From positions 372,001-436,000 of the forward strand of contig NZ_FNHE01000001.1 of NCBI RefSeq assembly GCF_900103785.1: 64,000 bases of DNA, given 5' to 3'. The notes below the pieces were generated by a model. The model made no database searches. It was not told where the DNA came from and was given only the letters and a program-made list of their open reading frames with translations. This DNA is from Geodermatophilus siccatus (GTDB lineage: Bacteria; Actinomycetota; Actinomycetes; Mycobacteriales; Geodermatophilaceae). Positions 47,389-56,134 of this stretch are shown in pieces. How positions within the stretch are numbered: the first letter of the stretch is position 1; the number at the start of each line of letters is the position of its first letter. The position numbers and the translations under genes are program-made.

Positions 47389-48150
47389 TCAGCCCCCCGA
47401 GGCCGCGTGCTCGCGGCCCTTGTACGCGTCGAGGACCTCCTCGAGCGGCCCCTGCTGCTTGATGGTGCCGTGCTCCATCCAGAGCGCCGAGGTGCACAGC
47501 TGCTTGAGCAGGTCGTTGGAGTGCGAGGCGAAGACCAGCAGGCCGGCGCGGTCCACGAGGTCCTTCAGCCGCCCCTTCGCGCGCTCGAGGAACGCCGCGT
47601 CGACCGCGCCGATGCCCTCGTCGAGCAGCAGGATCTCGGGGTCGATGCTGGTGACGACGCCCAGCGCCAGCCGCACCCGCATGCCGGTCGAGTAGGTGCG
47701 CAACGGCATCTGCAGGAAGTTGCCGAGCTCGGTGAACTCGGCGATGTCGTCGACCCGCGCCTCCATCTGCTTGCGGCTCATCCCGAGGAACAGGCCGCGC
47801 ACGATGATGTTCTCCAGGCCGGAGATCTCCGGGTCCATGCCCACGCCGAGGTCGAAGACCGGCGCGACCCGCCCGTTGACCAGCGCCTGGCCGCGGGTCG
47901 GCTCGTAGATGCCCGACAGCAGCCGCAGCAGGGTGGACTTGCCGGCGCCGTTGTGGCCGACCAGCGCCAGCCGGTCGCCCTCGGAGACGTGCAGGTCGAT
48001 GTTGCGCAGCGCCTCGATGACGACGACCTTGCGCTCGTTGGCCGCGACGTTGCCGCCCACCACACCGAGGACGGTGTGCTTCAGCGACCGCGACTTGGCG
48101 TCGAAGATCGGGAAGTCCACGCTCGCGTCGCGGACGTCGATGCTCACCAC
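47389..48150 (-). CDS. wzt: ABC transporter ATP-binding protein for polysaccharide export (Wzt/RfbE)
   Basis: 253 residues. Walker A GHNGAGKST at 65-73, signature YSTGMRVRLALG, Walker B EILLLDEG, then H-loop ASHSND. There is no C-terminal carbohydrate-binding domain, as in mycobacterial Rv3781. It powers export of the lipid-linked galactan. GTG at 48150 (GTGGTGAGC) lies 13 bases after the permease stop. Confidence 0.94.
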   Translation of the reverse strand: MVSIDVRDASVDFPIFDAKSRSLKHTVLGVVGGNVAANERKVVVIEALRNIDLHVSEGDRLALVGHNGAGKSTLLRLLSGIYEPTRGQALVNGRVAPVFDLGVGMDPEISGLENIIVRGLFLGMSRKQMEARVDDIAEFTELGNFLQMPLRTYSTGMRVRLALGVVTSIDPEILLLDEGIGAVDAAFLERAKGRLKDLVDRAGLLVFASHSNDLLKQLCTSALWMEHGTIKQQGPLEEVLDAYKGREHAASGG

Positions 48151-48163
48151 GGTGGCGTCCTCC

Positions 48164-49033
48164 TCAGACCCAGTACGCCACGCGGCCGCGGTAGCGGCGC
48201 ATGACCAGCAACGTCAGGGCCCAGCCGACCACCGCGATGCCGATGACGATGAACCAGGTGTGCCACTCCTGGTCCTGGCCCAGCATCGGCCGGCGGATGA
48301 GCTCCACGAAGTGGAACAGCGGGTTGATCTCGACCCACCGTGCTCGCTCGGCGACGGCCGGGTTGTCCAGCAGGACGTCGTACATCCAGACGATCGGCGT
48401 CAGGAAGAACAGCAGCTGGACGACGCTCTGGGTCACCGGCGGCAGGTCGCGGAACCGGGTGCTGATGATGCCGATGAGCAGCGCCACCCACATGCCGTTG
48501 ACGACGAGCAGGCCGAACGCCAGGAAGACCGAGAGGTCGGTCCACCGCAACGGCTGCGGGAAGACGACCAGCATGACGGCGTAGACGATCAGGTTGTGGG
48601 CGAAGAACAGCGTCTGGCGCCACACCAGCCGGTACACGTGGATGCTGATCGGCGCCGGCAGGTGGGTGATCAGCCCCGAGTTGGCGACGAACACCTCCGA
48701 GCCCTCGCTGATGCACCCGGAGATGAAGCCCCACACGATCATCCCGACGAGGACGTGCGGCAGCAGCTCCGCCAGCTCGAGGCCGAACAGCGCGGAGTAC
48801 AGGATGCCGAGCGCGATGGCGGTGACCGCCATGCTGATCGTGATCCAGATCGGGCCGAGGACCGAGCGCCGGTAGCGCTGGCGGATGTCCTGCCAGCCCA
48901 GCTGCAGCCACAGCTCCCGCTGCTCCCAGCCGCGGCGGAGGTCGCGGAAGGCGGAGCGGAAGTCGCGACCGGGGGGCCGCACGTGCGGCGGGAGGTCGGG
49001 CGCGGTGGCCGTGGTGGTGCTGCTCGTCGACAT
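48164..49033 (-). CDS. wzm: ABC-2 type polysaccharide export permease (Wzm/RfbD)
   Basis: 289 residues with six helices. Typical text: WLQLGWQDIRQRYRRSVLGPIWITIS, then LPHVLVGMIVWGFISGCI and LTPIVWMYDVLL. With Wzt it forms the exporter of undecaprenyl/decaprenyl-linked galactan across the membrane. ATG at 49033 begins MSTSSTTTATAPDLPPH; the frame remains open upstream into the GlfT2 paralogue but without family resemblance. It follows that gene by 8 bases. Confidence 0.93.
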   Translation of the reverse strand: MSTSSTTTATAPDLPPHVRPPGRDFRSAFRDLRRGWEQRELWLQLGWQDIRQRYRRSVLGPIWITISMAVTAIALGILYSALFGLELAELLPHVLVGMIVWGFISGCISEGSEVFVANSGLITHLPAPISIHVYRLVWRQTLFFAHNLIVYAVMLVVFPQPLRWTDLSVFLAFGLLVVNGMWVALLIGIISTRFRDLPPVTQSVVQLLFFLTPIVWMYDVLLDNPAVAERARWVEINPLFHFVELIRRPMLGQDQEWHTWFIVIGIAVVGWALTLLVMRRYRGRVAYWV

Positions 49034-49041
49034 GCCGGGGC

Positions 49042-50904
49042 CTACTCGGCCTCGGCGCCGAAGAGGCGCCGCCAGTTCTCGCGGCTGGTCAGCTGCGGCA
49101 GCGCGTCGCGGTACTGCTGCGCGGCCGCCGGGCCACGCCGCGCCAGCCGGTAGCAGGCCGCGGCGCTCTCGCGCAGCAGCGCGACGGCCCGGTCGCGGTC
49201 GAGGTCGCGGACCCGCACCCCCTCCTGGGAGGCGTCGGTGACGATGGCGCGGCGGTACCGGGAGACGTGCCACCACTGGGCGTCGTCCGCGGTGATGGCG
49301 ACCGAGCCGGCGGTGCGGCCGGTCAGCTGCCACAGCAGGCGCTTGGCCAGCACCGCGCGGAACTGCGACGGGTCGGGCAGCGCGCGCTCGATGGTCTCGC
49401 CGCGCAGCGGGACGCCGGGGATCGCGGCGGCGTCGTGCCGCACCGTCTCCGGGTACGCCTTGCGCAGCTCGCGGACCTCACCGAGGACCCGCTGCCCGCC
49501 GTCGGCCAGGACCTCCGGGCCGGCGAGGAAGTCCTCGATGCCCTTGACCACGGTCGCGGCCAGCCCGTACTGCAGCCCGGCGACGTAGGCCACCAGGCGC
49601 CCGAACAGCGTGACCGCGATGGCCCGGCTGTCGAACTCCGTGTGCAGGGCCGAGGTGATCAGGCTGTTGCGGATGCTGAAGTACCGCGACCAGTCGTCCT
49701 GGTCCTTCCAGGTGAAGTCGGCGTGCCAGACGCCGGCCCCGGGGAGGGTGACGGTGGTGAAGCCGTTCTCGCGGGCGCGGTAGCCGTACTCGATGTCGTC
49801 CCACTGGAAGAAGACCGGCAGCGGGTAGCCGGTCGCCGAGACGATCTCCGACGGCAGCAGCGCGCTCCACCAGGCGTTGTAGTCGGCGTCGACCCGCAGC
49901 TCCTGGTTCTCCTCGGTCAGGTCGGCGTTCCACAGCGCGCCGGGCACGACCTTGCCGGCCTGCAGCTTGACCAGGTCGGCGAACTCCGCGCCGGTGTGCA
50001 GCCGCTTCGGGTGCAGCGCGTACAGCATCTGCGCGCCGACGATCACCGGCTCGCGCGCCGAGTTGGCGAACGCGGTCATCCGGATGATCGACTCGGGCTC
50101 GAGGACGATGTCGTCGTCCATGAACAGCACGTTCGCGTGGTGCTCGGACTCGACCTCGGTGATCTCGTACATGCCGCGGGTGAACCCGCCGGCGCCGCCG
50201 AGGTTGGCCTGGGTGATGTAGCGCAGCCGGCCGGCGAGGGCGGCGGAGACCTGCTCGAAGTCCGGGTGGGCGGAGACCCGCTTGTCGCCCTGGTCGACGA
50301 CGTAGACGGTGTCGAGCGCGTCGAGCGCCGGGAGGTCGGCGGCCAGCGTCTGCAGGGTCTTCACGCAGTCCGCGGGGCGGTTGTGCGTGCAGATGACCAC
50401 GGCGGTGTTCCGCGGCCGGGGCGGGTGCGGGATCGTCCAGCGCCCCGAGGACACGCGGAGCTCCCCGTCGCCGCTGGAGAAGTCCGCCCACACGGCGCCG
50501 CCGTCGACGAACCGGTCGAGCGCGACGGTCAGCGAGACCCGGTCCTCCCCCGACACCGTGGTCCCGGTCAGGAACCGCTCCTCCCCGGTGGGGTCGCTGG
50601 CGTACAGCTCGACCCGGCCCTCCCCCGAGGTCTCGGCCTGGAAGGTCATCTCCCGCACGGCGGTCCAGCGCTGCCAGTAGGAGGCGGGGACGCGGCCGGA
50701 GTAGGTGTTGGTCGTCAGCACCGAGTGCGGCGCGAGCCGGAACGAGGTGCGCTCCAGGTCCACGTGACCGCGGAGGCGCTTGGCGTACAGCTCGACCGGC
50801 AGACCCGGCGCGGGCGGCAGCGTCAGGAGGCGCTGCGCCAGCCCGGCGACGCCGGGCGTCGACTCGGTCTCGGCGACGGGCGGCTCGGCGGAGGTGGTGG
50901 TCAT
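49042..50904 (-). CDS. Second GlfT2-like galactofuranosyltransferase
   Basis: 620 residues. Same architecture as the protein at 44380: beta-sandwich to about 165, GT-A from VVICTHNRPADC, DDD at 263-265, WDD at 368-370 and His394 in VWHADF, helical C-terminus. The two share these blocks but differ widely elsewhere, so they are old paralogues. Its operon with Wzm, Wzt and GlfT1 suggests that it is the one closest to the exporter. ATG at 50904; a TATGCT -10 box lies about 120 bases upstream. Confidence 0.88.
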   Translation of the reverse strand: MTTTSAEPPVAETESTPGVAGLAQRLLTLPPAPGLPVELYAKRLRGHVDLERTSFRLAPHSVLTTNTYSGRVPASYWQRWTAVREMTFQAETSGEGRVELYASDPTGEERFLTGTTVSGEDRVSLTVALDRFVDGGAVWADFSSGDGELRVSSGRWTIPHPPRPRNTAVVICTHNRPADCVKTLQTLAADLPALDALDTVYVVDQGDKRVSAHPDFEQVSAALAGRLRYITQANLGGAGGFTRGMYEITEVESEHHANVLFMDDDIVLEPESIIRMTAFANSAREPVIVGAQMLYALHPKRLHTGAEFADLVKLQAGKVVPGALWNADLTEENQELRVDADYNAWWSALLPSEIVSATGYPLPVFFQWDDIEYGYRARENGFTTVTLPGAGVWHADFTWKDQDDWSRYFSIRNSLITSALHTEFDSRAIAVTLFGRLVAYVAGLQYGLAATVVKGIEDFLAGPEVLADGGQRVLGEVRELRKAYPETVRHDAAAIPGVPLRGETIERALPDPSQFRAVLAKRLLWQLTGRTAGSVAITADDAQWWHVSRYRRAIVTDASQEGVRVRDLDRDRAVALLRESAAACYRLARRGPAAAQQYRDALPQLTSRENWRRLFGAEAE

Positions 50905-51026
50905 AGGCTTGTGCAGTCCTCAGGACGACGGCATGACGGGTCCAGGTCGCGCGGCGGTCGACCGGGCGTGGACCACCCACCGGTCACGGCAGCGACACGC
51001 GTCCCCCGACCGGTTTCGATGACCGC

Positions 51027-51032
51027 AGCATA
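51027..51032 (-). promoter_or_regulatory. Candidate -10 box of the galactan export operon
   Basis: TATGCT on the minus strand; the transcript leader to ATG 50904 would be about 115 bases. The rest of 50905-51158 shows no other recognised element. Confidence 0.4.
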
Positions 51033-51145
51033 GCCGCGTCGTCCCCCGGCGGCCCGAGGCCCGGCGGAACGGGACCCCATCCGTCACATCACCCTCAGGA
51101 GGGCCGGACCACCCCGGCGGAACCCGTCCGTCCCACCCTGCTTGC

Positions 51146-51151
51146 TACCGT
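51146..51151 (+). promoter_or_regulatory. Leaderless -10 box of the sialyltransferase-like gene
   Basis: TACCGT, 7 bases before ATG 51159. Confidence 0.5.
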
Positions 51152-51158
51152 CGCGCCG

Positions 51159-51845
51159 ATGGCAGTCGCAGATCCCGAGGTCGGGGCGCCGACCCCCGTG
51201 CGGAACGGACTGGAGGTCGTCGCCGGACTGGTCGACGCCTACGCCGGGCGCACCCCCGTGGAGTCGGTCGCCGTCGTCGGCAACGCCCCCGTGCCCGCCG
51301 ATCCCGAGCGGGCCGCGGCGATCGACGCGGCCGACCTGGTGGTCCGCGTGAACGGCTTCGCCCTCGACGGTCCGCAGCACCCCCGGGGGCTGGGCACGCG
51401 CGCCGACGTCGTCGTCACCCAGTGGGCCCTTGAGGCCACGCCGTGGGTCTTCGCCGACTACCGGTCCCGGCTCTACCTCTACAACGAGCCCGGGATGATG
51501 TACGCCGACGTCGAGCGGCTGCCCGCCTGGTGGCCCCCGGACCTCGGCCTGGTGCCGATCCCCAACCGCGAGGTCAACCAGCCGCTGTCCCGCGCGCTCG
51601 GCTTCGACCCGGCCCAGCCGCGGTGGGCGACGACGGGCACGGTCGCGGCCTGGCTGGTGCGCCGGCTCTACCCGGAGGCGCGGCTGCTGCTCGCCGGGTT
51701 CTCCTTCATCTGGACCCCGGTGCAGTCGACCTGGGACCACGCCTACGGCGGGGCCTCGGTCCTGACCGGGGACCACGAGCTCATCGCGGAGGCCACCATG
51801 CTGCGCAGCTGGATCGAGGACGGCAGCGCGGAGTACCTCCGGTGA
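51159..51845 (+). CDS. Sialyltransferase-like (GT29-type) protein
   Basis: 228 residues, soluble. Motifs resemble the sialyltransferase set: an L-motif-like VAVVGN at 37-42 with D59, R63 and N65 (DLVVRVNG); an S-motif-like ATTG at 157-160 leading to LLLAGF at 176-181; His194/Tyr196 (WDHAYGG); and a VS-motif-like H206-x4-E211 (HELIAE). Members of GT29 transfer CMP-sialic acid to glycans. NeuA, NeuB and NeuC are 10 kb away in the window. This is motif resemblance only; no alignment was run. The following gene overlaps by GTGA. Confidence 0.55.
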   Translation: MAVADPEVGAPTPVRNGLEVVAGLVDAYAGRTPVESVAVVGNAPVPADPERAAAIDAADLVVRVNGFALDGPQHPRGLGTRADVVVTQWALEATPWVFADYRSRLYLYNEPGMMYADVERLPAWWPPDLGLVPIPNREVNQPLSRALGFDPAQPRWATTGTVAAWLVRRLYPEARLLLAGFSFIWTPVQSTWDHAYGGASVLTGDHELIAEATMLRSWIEDGSAEYLR

Positions 51846-52423
51846 GCGGCCCCCTGCGCCGGCTCGCGGTCGCGGCCCGGGTGAACCCGGTGTGGGCGCG
51901 CGTGCAGCGCAAGCTCGACGCCGTCGTCGCCGTCCGCACCGAGCCGGCCCTGCAGGGCGTGCGCGAGCGCGTGGAGCACGTCGACGCCGGCCTGCGTGCG
52001 GAGCTGCGGGCCGAGCTGCAGGCCGCCCTCGACGGGCTGCGCCGCACCGTCGACGAGCGCTGCGACGCCCTCGCCGGTGACGTCCGGCGTCTCGAGGACG
52101 AGGTGCGCCGGGTGTCCGGCGAACTGGCCGAGCTGCGCGAGCAGCACGGCCGGGTCTCCTTCGACGTCGACCGGCTGGGGCCGCACGTGGCCGCCCTCGA
52201 GGTCCGGATCGCCGACCGGGAGCGCGCGGAGGGGCCGGTCGAGGTCGGCTCCCCGGAGGACGTCCCGGAGGCGCGCCGCCTGCTCGACGAGGTGGTCCGC
52301 GAGCACGAGCGGATCCGGGTGCGGTTGAGCGGCATCGCGCTCTACGAGGAGCGGCTGCGCAAGCTGGAGGCCGCCCGCTGGCCCGGCGCCGCCACCGGCT
52401 CCGACGGCGCCGGCACCGCCTGA
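51842..52423 (+). CDS. Coiled-coil protein of unknown function
   Basis: 193 residues, dominated by heptad-like text from about residue 40 to 130 (RAELRAELQAALDGLRRTV, LEDEVRRVSGELAELREQHG). No signal peptide or membrane helix. Its GTG shares GTGA with the stop of the sialyltransferase-like gene, so it is probably a partner: a scaffold or oligomerisation factor. Ends at a strong hairpin. Confidence 0.7.
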   Translation: MSGPLRRLAVAARVNPVWARVQRKLDAVVAVRTEPALQGVRERVEHVDAGLRAELRAELQAALDGLRRTVDERCDALAGDVRRLEDEVRRVSGELAELREQHGRVSFDVDRLGPHVAALEVRIADRERAEGPVEVGSPEDVPEARRLLDEVVREHERIRVRLSGIALYEERLRKLEAARWPGAATGSDGAGTA

Positions 52424-52435
52424 CCGACCGCGCAC

Positions 52436-52485
52436 ACGACCGCGGCCGCCGGTCCCCTCGGGAGGGGGCCGGCGGCCGCGGTCGT
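52436..52485. terminator. Bidirectional hairpin terminator
   Basis: Perfect 17-base arms (52436-52452 and 52469-52485) with ACGACCGCGGCCGCCGG, and a loop that can itself pair. Between convergent genes ending at 52423 and 52494. Confidence 0.8.
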
Positions 52486-52493
52486 CGTACCGG

Positions 52494-55355
52494 TCAGCGC
52501 CGGGAGGCGCTGGCCACCTGCTGGTCGGTCACGTCGATGACGCCGTGCTCGAACTCGGTGTGCGTCCCCTCGGGGGTCTCCTCCGTGTCGGAGATCGGGT
52601 AGCCCAGCCAGGACGTCGTCTCACCCAGCTCGACGTAGTGGTCGGCGGCCTCGCCCACCACCACGTGGGCGCCGGTCGCCGGCGACCAGTAGAGGGCGCC
52701 CCCCTGCAGCGCCACCTTGGCGCCGCCGCCACCGGGCGCGGGCCCGTCGTCGGCCGTCGGGTAGCCCAGTGCCTGCGGGCCCCCGACGGCGAGGTAGTGC
52801 TCGAGCAGGGCGCCGCGCACCACCTTCGCGCCGGCGGCCGGCGACCAGTACACGGTGCCGCCGCGGAAGCTGGTCAGGTACCCGCCGTTCGGGCCAGCGG
52901 TGTCGTCCCCGGTCGGGTAGCCCAGTGCCCCGGACTCCGCGCCCCACTGCCGCCACTTCGCCAGGATCTCGCCGCGCACGACCCGCGCGCCGGTGGCCGA
53001 CGACCAGTAGATCGCGCCGCCCTGCAGCTCGATCTTGGCGCCGCCGCCTGCCGCGGCGACGTCGTCGGTGCTCGGGTAGCCCAGCGCCGCGGGGCCACCG
53101 GCGGCCACGTAGCGCTCGAGGATCGCCCCGCGCACCACCTTGGCGCCGGTCGGCTGCGACCAGTAGACGGTGCCGCCGCGGAAGGTGGTGAGGTACCCGC
53201 CGTTCGCGGCGGCCGCGTCGTCCCCGGTCGGGTAGCCCAGTGCCCCGGACTCCGCGCCCCACTGCCGCCACTTCGCCAGGATGTTCCCGCGGACGACGTG
53301 CGCACCGGTCGCCTGCGACCAGTAGATCGCGCCGCCCTGCACCTCGGCCTTGGCGCCGCCGCCCGCCGCCGCGACGTCGTCGGTCGTCGGGTAGCCCAGG
53401 ACCCGCGGCCCGCCGTGGGCGACGTAGCGGTCGAGGATCGCCCCGCGCAGCACCTTCGCGCCGGTCGGCTGCGACCACCAGATCGTGCCGCCGCGGAAGG
53501 TGGTGAGGTACCCGCCGTTCGGCGCGGCCGCGTCGTCACCGGTCGGGTAGCCCAGCGCACCGGACTCGGCACCCCACTGCCGCCACCGGGCGAGGATGTC
53601 GCCGCGGACGACGTGGGCACCCGTGGCCGACGACCAGTAGATCGCGCCGCCCTGCACCTCGGCCTTGGCGCCGCCGCCCGCCGCGGCGACGTCGTCGGTC
53701 GTCGGGAAGCCGAGCACCGGCGCGCCGCCGTGGGCGAGGTAGCGGTCCAGGATCGCGCCGCGCAGCACGTGCGCCCCGGTCGGTGCCGACCAGTAGACGT
53801 GCCCGCCCTGGAAGGTGGTCCGGAAGCCGGAGGCGTGGGCCTGGTCGTCGCCGGTCGGGTAGCCGAGCACCCCGGCCTCCGCGCCCCACTGCCGGTAGGT
53901 CGCCAGGATGTCCCCGCGGACGACGCGTGCGCCGGTCGCCGAACTCCAGTAGACGGCCCCGCCGGTCAGGTCGACGGCCGCGCCGTTGCGCGCCGTGGGC
54001 CGCTCGTCGGCCACCGGGAAGCCGATCACCCGGGGACCGCCGGCGGCCTCGTACCGTTCGAGCAGCGCGCCGCGGATCATCCGGGCGCCGGTGGCCTGCG
54101 ACCAGTAGAGCGTCCCGCCCTGGAACCGGCTGCGGAAGCCGCCGGGGACCGCCTCGTCGCCGCCGACCGGGTAGCCGAGGACCCCGGACTGGGCGCCCTT
54201 GGCGCGCCACGCGGCGAGCAGGTTGCCGCGCACCTCACGAGCCCCGGTCGCCTGCGACCAGTAGATCGACCCGCCCTGGAAGTCGGTGAAGTACCCGGGG
54301 TTCACCGGGGCCGCGGTGTCGTCGCCGGTCGGGTAGCCGAGGAACGGCACCCCGCCGAGGGCGAGGAAGTGCTGCAGGATCGCGCCGCGGACGACGTGGG
54401 CGCCTGTGTAGCGGGACCAGAAGATGGTGCCGCCCTGCCAGCTGCCGCGGCAGCCGCCGTTGGGCAGGTCGCAGATCACGCCCGTGGTCTGCGCGCCCAG
54501 GTCCACGCCGGACGCCTTGAGCTGGTCGTACTTGCCCCGGATCGACTCCTCCCCCGACGCCTGGGTGCTGCCGAACCAGTCGGTGAAGTAGAGGTAGAAG
54601 TTGCGGTTGCCGTAGGCCGAGCAGCCGTCGCCGGTCCCGTAGCCGGCGTCCAGCGCGGCCCTGTTGGGCGTGTACGGGGTGTAGTTGTAGAGCCCCGCGG
54701 TGGCCTGGTTCTGGATGTAGACCGGCACGGTGCCGCACGCCGCGTTCGGGTGGTAGCGGACGTTGTTGACCACGCCCACCCGGTGACCGAACGAGCCGGG
54801 GTGCGCCCGGTAGTACTGGAAGCGGTGTGCCGCGTTGTACAGCTGGTTGTAGAAGCCGTAGTACTGCGCGTCGCAGGGTGCGGTGTCCGGGCAGCCGTAG
54901 CCCACCGCCTTGCGGAGCTTCTCCTCCGTCGGGGCCGACGTCTTGATCAGGCTCTGCTCCTTCTGCAGCATCACCAGGAGCACCTGGGGGTTGACCCCGC
55001 AGGCGCGGCCGACCTTGGCGATGATCTGAGCCGCCCGCTCGCCCACCACCCCCTCGTAGCTCCCGCAGTAGCCGTCGGCGGCACGGGTCCAGGTGTCCTG
55101 CCGCAGGTTCTTCAGGCACAGGCTGCTGGTGCAGCTGGCACCCTCGCGCTCGAGGAACGCCTGGACCTGCGCGGTGTCCATCGTGGCGGGGTCGTAGAAG
55201 ACGCTGTCGCTGATGATGTTGCCCGGGTCGAACGACCGCGCGTCGGCCGACTCGTGCAGGCTCTGCTGCTGGGGTGAGGAGCCGGCGACGAAGGCGAGGG
55301 CGAGCGCCAGGGCGACCAGACAGGGCGCGAGCAGGCGGAGGCGGGACGACCTCAC
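52494..55355 (-). CDS. Secreted LGFP-repeat wall protein with lysozyme-like N-terminal domain
   Basis: 953 residues. Signal peptide 1-25. Residues about 40-265 form a cysteine-containing domain with QKEQSLI at 131-137 (candidate catalytic Glu133), YGFYNQLYNAAHRFQYYR and LYFTDWFG; it looks like a lytic-transglycosylase-like fold but is not certain. From about 270 onward there are about a dozen LGFP units (LGYPTGDD or LGFPTTDD, then YWSxxTGAxxVRG), which bind wall sugars in corynebacteria. Three consecutive two-unit blocks of about 105 residues are almost identical. GTG at 55355 overlaps the upstream stop by GTGA. Confidence 0.85.
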   Translation of the reverse strand: MRSSRLRLLAPCLVALALALAFVAGSSPQQQSLHESADARSFDPGNIISDSVFYDPATMDTAQVQAFLEREGASCTSSLCLKNLRQDTWTRAADGYCGSYEGVVGERAAQIIAKVGRACGVNPQVLLVMLQKEQSLIKTSAPTEEKLRKAVGYGCPDTAPCDAQYYGFYNQLYNAAHRFQYYRAHPGSFGHRVGVVNNVRYHPNAACGTVPVYIQNQATAGLYNYTPYTPNRAALDAGYGTGDGCSAYGNRNFYLYFTDWFGSTQASGEESIRGKYDQLKASGVDLGAQTTGVICDLPNGGCRGSWQGGTIFWSRYTGAHVVRGAILQHFLALGGVPFLGYPTGDDTAAPVNPGYFTDFQGGSIYWSQATGAREVRGNLLAAWRAKGAQSGVLGYPVGGDEAVPGGFRSRFQGGTLYWSQATGARMIRGALLERYEAAGGPRVIGFPVADERPTARNGAAVDLTGGAVYWSSATGARVVRGDILATYRQWGAEAGVLGYPTGDDQAHASGFRTTFQGGHVYWSAPTGAHVLRGAILDRYLAHGGAPVLGFPTTDDVAAAGGGAKAEVQGGAIYWSSATGAHVVRGDILARWRQWGAESGALGYPTGDDAAAPNGGYLTTFRGGTIWWSQPTGAKVLRGAILDRYVAHGGPRVLGYPTTDDVAAAGGGAKAEVQGGAIYWSQATGAHVVRGNILAKWRQWGAESGALGYPTGDDAAAANGGYLTTFRGGTVYWSQPTGAKVVRGAILERYVAAGGPAALGYPSTDDVAAAGGGAKIELQGGAIYWSSATGARVVRGEILAKWRQWGAESGALGYPTGDDTAGPNGGYLTSFRGGTVYWSPAAGAKVVRGALLEHYLAVGGPQALGYPTADDGPAPGGGGAKVALQGGALYWSPATGAHVVVGEAADHYVELGETTSWLGYPISDTEETPEGTHTEFEHGVIDVTDQQVASASRR
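52600..54400 (-). repeat. Tandem LGFP coding repeats, about 159 bases per unit
   Basis: About a dozen units. Between about 52,870 and 53,830 the pattern is a 315-318-base double unit repeated three times with few changes, which points to recent tandem duplication inside the gene. Confidence 0.75.
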
Positions 55356-55963
55356 GGCACCACCACCTCGCCGGCCGAGGACTCCCCGACCGACGTGTCC
55401 GACGTGTAGCTGAGCACCGCCTCCCACGTCCCCGAGGTCAGCGCGTCGCCGCCGACCCGCACCTCGCCGCAGTCGGTCGTGGTCACGTCGGCCGTGCCGA
55501 GCGACTCGCCGCGCAGCTCCACGCCGCCGCGACGGAGGACCAGGGTGCAGGTGGCGTCCTCCTCCACGACGCCGTCGGCGTACCCGCCGGCGACCACGGC
55601 CCCGGCAGCGGTGTCGTAGCCCGTGTAGCTCAGCGAGACGGCGACCGCGGCCAGCCCGCCGTCGTCCTCCTCCTCGGGCTCCGGCGCGGAGGTGGTCGCG
55701 GTCCGGCGGGACGGCGGCCCCTCGTCGGCCACCTCCTCCGTGCCGGTGTCGGGGTCCTCCTCCGCCGGCGCGTCCGACGCTGCCTCCGTCGACGGCACGC
55801 CCGCGGACGGCGCGGCCGCCGACGTCGTCGGCGTCGGGGTCCCGGCCGAGGCCGGGGCGGGCTCCCCCGACCGGCTCCAGAGCACGAACGCCCCGGCGGC
55901 CAGCACCAGGGTCACGAGGACCAGGAGGGGACGACGGCGGCTACGACGGGTCCTGCGGGACAT
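55352..55963 (-). CDS. Membrane-anchored acidic protein of unknown function
   Basis: 203 residues. Basic start MSRRTRRSRRR, one helix (PLLVLVTLVLAAGAFVLW) at about 12-29, a long Thr/Ser/Glu/Pro linker, and a small beta-rich C-terminal domain with two cysteines (TCTLVLRRGG and TTDCGEVRVGG). Probably exported or anchored facing outward. ATG at 55963 has GGGAG five bases upstream; an ATG at 56002 is possible. GTGA overlap with the LGFP protein gene indicates that they are made together. Confidence 0.72.
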   Translation of the reverse strand: MSRRTRRSRRRPLLVLVTLVLAAGAFVLWSRSGEPAPASAGTPTPTTSAAAPSAGVPSTEAASDAPAEEDPDTGTEEVADEGPPSRRTATTSAPEPEEEDDGGLAAVAVSLSYTGYDTAAGAVVAGGYADGVVEEDATCTLVLRRGGVELRGESLGTADVTTTDCGEVRVGGDALTSGTWEAVLSYTSDTSVGESSAGEVVVP

Positions 55964-56075
55964 GGGCACTCCCAGGTCGACCCACGGCGGGGGGTCGGTC
56001 ATCGGCGTCCGGGCGGCGGACGGCGCTGTCCGCTCGCGCGGTGGTCGCGGCCGCACGTCCGCGACCGTGCCCGGG

Positions 56076-56081
56076 AGGCTA
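56076..56081 (-). promoter_or_regulatory. Candidate -10 box of the LGFP protein operon
   Basis: TAGCCT on the minus strand, about 112 bases before ATG 55963, just past the amidase gene stop. Confidence 0.35.
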
Positions 56082-56134
56082 CTGCCAGTCACGACTCGCG
56101 CCGTGGAGCGACGCGGGAGCCGCGCCGCCTGAGG

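Noticed and set aside
52494-55277. Plus-strand 910-codon frame opposite the LGFP gene
   Set aside because: Repeat-driven shadow of the LGFP array, without a signal peptide or recognisable domain.
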